7,661 nt of DNA, from positions 1-7,661 of the forward strand of contig JAQVWW010000044.1 of the NCBI GenBank assembly GCA_028709505.1, given 5' to 3'. A program made the translations under genes and the position numbers. Each line of letters begins with the position of its first letter. Position 1 is the first letter of the stretch. Below, piece by piece: positions 6,448-7,661 of the stretch. The stretch comes from Eubacteriales bacterium (GTDB taxonomy: Bacteria; Bacillota; Clostridia; Christensenellales; UMGS416). Below the pieces are notes generated by a model. It worked only from the letters and a program-made list of their open reading frames with translations. It did not search any database and was not told the DNA's origin.

Positions 6448-6478
6448 AATATAAACCCTAACGTTAACGTGAAGTCAA
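6448..6478 (-). promoter_or_regulatory. MerR-type promoter of the oxidoreductase operon
   Basis: On the minus strand, TTGACT (complement of 6473-6478) and TATATT (complement of 6448-6453) are separated by 19 bp (6454-6472). This stretched spacing is the hallmark of promoters activated by MerR-family proteins, which twist the DNA to bring the two elements into register. The predicted transcript would start near 6441 and have a leader of about 45 nt before the first gene. Confidence 0.75.
6457..6474. promoter_or_regulatory. Probable MerR-family operator
   Basis: A perfect 10-bp palindrome ACGTTAACGT (6461-6470) lies within the 19-bp spacer, with partial symmetry outward (T6459/A6472 and C6457/G6474 pair). 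Its centre is about 7.5 bp from the -35 element, the position occupied by dyads in classical MerR/CueR promoters. The GTTAAC core and flanking CTT/AGG resemble operators described for AdhR/NmlR-type regulators, as far as I recall those. Confidence 0.65.
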
Positions 6479-6506
6479 TGGATAGCGTCGTTTTGGAGAG
6501 GAATTT

Positions 6507-6893
6507 ATGTGGCATTCCATCAAGCAGGTATCGGCGCACACCGGCCTTAAGCCGCATGTGCTGCGCTATTACGAAAAGGAGGGGCTGCTGCCCGACGTGG
6601 CGCGCAGCCCCTCCGGCGTGCGGCGATATCGCCAGCAGGACTTGGACGGGCTGGGGCTTATCTGCTGCCTGAAGAACACCGGTATGTCCATCCGGCAGAT
6701 TCGGGAGTTTGTCGAGCTGAGCAAACACGGCGACGCTACGCTGGCGCAGCGCTGCGACATGCTGCGCCGGCACAAGCAGAACGTGGAGGAAGACATCGCC
6801 CAGATGCAACTGCATCTGGAGAAGGTGGGCGCCAAGATTGCCTATTTCACCGCCCAGTACGAAGAATATCTGCAAAATGGCGGGGATAAGTGA
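6507..6893 (+). CDS. MerR-family regulator, AdhR/NmlR type
   Basis: Cytoplasmic DNA-binding dimer of 128 aa. Residues 1-70 form the winged helix-turn-helix typical of the family: IKQVSAHTGLKPHVLRYYE (5-23), then EGLLP, then RSPSGVRRY (33-41) and the DL-x-x-L recognition region. Residues from about 75 to 120 are a long helix suited to the antiparallel dimer coiled coil. There is no metal-binding loop with paired C-terminal cysteines, so a metal sensor is unlikely. C54 in the LICCLKNTGMSI segment aligns with the redox-active Cys52 of Bacillus AdhR (FIKCMRNAGLSI). C53 is adjacent. The start ATG has a GGAGAGG-like site 5-8 nt upstream. The gene is divergent from three aldehyde/ketone reductases and faces a 19-bp-spacer promoter, so it most likely activates them in response to electrophilic carbonyls. 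It overlaps the ribosome binding site of the following methyltransferase gene. Confidence 0.93.
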   Translation: MWHSIKQVSAHTGLKPHVLRYYEKEGLLPDVARSPSGVRRYRQQDLDGLGLICCLKNTGMSIRQIREFVELSKHGDATLAQRCDMLRRHKQNVEEDIAQMQLHLEKVGAKIAYFTAQYEEYLQNGGDK

Positions 6894-6905
6894 GGAAACG
6901 GCATC

Positions 6906-7661
6906 GTGAAAACCATAGATGAGCGTGTGTTGGCGGGATACAACGCCGGCATCGAAAAAAACCGCCTGCGCGCCGGCGTGGGGCTGATAGAATGGCAGCG
7001 CACCTGCCAGCTGCTGGCCGAATTTTTGCCCCCGCCGCCGGCGGTGGTCTACGACGTCGGCGGCGGGTACGGTGAATACAGCTGGCATCTTGCGGCCCGC
7101 GGGTACGACGTGCACCTGTTTGATATCGCCCCGGGAAACATAGAGATGTCCGCTGCGCTGGCCGGGGAATACCCGGGTGTTTCGCTGGCCGCCGCCCACG
7201 TATGCGACGCCCGGGCGGTACCCCGGGGCGACCGCAGCGCCGACGCCGTTCTTCTTATGGGGCCGCTTTATCACATTGTGGAGCGGCAGGAACGCCTATC
7301 GGCGCTGCGGGAGTGCCGCCGGCTATTAAAGCCCGGCGGGCTGCTCTTTACCGCGGCCATCACGCGCTATGCCACCACGCTGTGGGCGCTGACGGCCTAC
7401 GGCGCGCAAAATACGCTGCTTACCGAAGATGCTTTTCGCGCTATGCTGCTGCGGGAATTGACCGACGGCCAGCACATTCGCCCCGAAAACTCCTCATACC
7501 GGGGCATGGGCCGTTCGTTTTTCCATCTGCCCGGCCAGCTGGCCGACGAGCTGGCCGAGGCCGGCTTTTTAGGCAACGATGTGCGGGGCATTCTGGGCGG
7601 CGGCTGGCTGGTGCCCAATCTGGACGACGTGTGGCGGGACGAGGCTGCCCGGGCGGCCATC
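6906..7661 (+). CDS. Class I SAM-dependent methyltransferase (3' end cut by window)
   Basis: Transfers a methyl group from S-adenosylmethionine to an unknown acceptor. 252 codons are visible and open to the last base of the window; related proteins are about 260-280 aa, so little is probably missing. SAM-binding motif I is DVGGGYG (50-56), followed by an acidic residue at the end of strand 2 (D73, in HLFDIAP). A motif near residues 115-125 reads LLMGPLYHI, and LLKPGGLLFT follows. The N-terminal EKNRLRAG...IEWQRT segment matches a common family of uncharacterised Firmicute and Actinobacteria methyltransferases. The start is GTG, with GAGG 10 nt upstream (6892-6895) overlapping the merR stop codon; there is a 12-nt gap, so the two genes are almost certainly co-transcribed and translationally close. 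Substrate cannot be read from sequence: a small molecule is more likely than DNA, since no target-recognition domain or NPPY motif is seen. Confidence 0.9.
   Translation, partial: MKTIDERVLAGYNAGIEKNRLRAGVGLIEWQRTCQLLAEFLPPPPAVVYDVGGGYGEYSWHLAARGYDVHLFDIAPGNIEMSAALAGEYPGVSLAAAHVCDARAVPRGDRSADAVLLMGPLYHIVERQERLSALRECRRLLKPGGLLFTAAITRYATTLWALTAYGAQNTLLTEDAFRAMLLRELTDGQHIRPENSSYRGMGRSFFHLPGQLADELAEAGFLGNDVRGILGGGWLVPNLDDVWRDEAARAAI

Noticed and set aside
6438..7274. 278-codon minus-strand frame across merR and the methyltransferase
   Set aside because: It would run antisense to two genes with clear motifs and good start signals, and its translation looks like reverse-complement coding sequence.

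Overview
The window looks like chromosomal DNA from a GC-rich Firmicute, probably an anaerobic clostridial gut-type bacterium. The grounds are strong AGGAGG-type ribosome binding sites, TTG and GTG starts, AT-rich promoter islands in otherwise GC-rich DNA, and proteins resembling clostridial or Bacillus families. The genus cannot be fixed from sequence alone. I find seven genes: five on the minus strand and two on the plus strand. The last one runs off the right edge.

Layout. Positions 1-502 hold no gene. They contain an imperfect direct repeat (1-90 and 153-242, offset 152 bp), each copy carrying two hairpins, one of which is a terminator-like stem. Positions 503-1597 (minus) encode a six-helix membrane diguanylate cyclase with intact GGDEF and inhibitory I-site, starting at TTG. 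Positions 1850-2479 (minus) encode a small lipoprotein with two SmpA/BamE-like half-repeats. Positions 2565-3352 are gene-poor and contain a 19-bp exact repeat at 150-bp spacing and a G-quadruplex motif.

The right half is a coherent regulated unit. A minus-strand operon (6396 down to 3396) encodes three carbonyl- or alcohol-active oxidoreductases from three families: a YvgN-like aldo/keto reductase, a YqhD/BDH-like iron alcohol dehydrogenase, and a YdhF-like aldo/keto reductase. It ends at a hairpin with a GAAA loop. Divergent from it, a MerR-family regulator of the AdhR/NmlR type (6507-6893) is followed 12 nt later by a class I SAM methyltransferase (6906 to the edge). The shared 110-bp intergenic region has a MerR-type promoter facing the oxidoreductases (TTGACT, 19-bp spacer, TATATT) with a palindrome in the spacer, and an ordinary promoter facing the regulator whose start point lies just before that palindrome.

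The likely logic is this. An electrophilic carbonyl compound (aldehyde, methylglyoxal or quinone) is sensed by the MerR protein, possibly through a cysteine aligned with Cys52 of Bacillus AdhR. The regulator then activates the three reductases, which turn carbonyls into alcohols, and limits its own expression. The methyltransferase's place in this response is not known from sequence and is the least expected part. I see no phage, CRISPR, transposase, rRNA or tRNA features.
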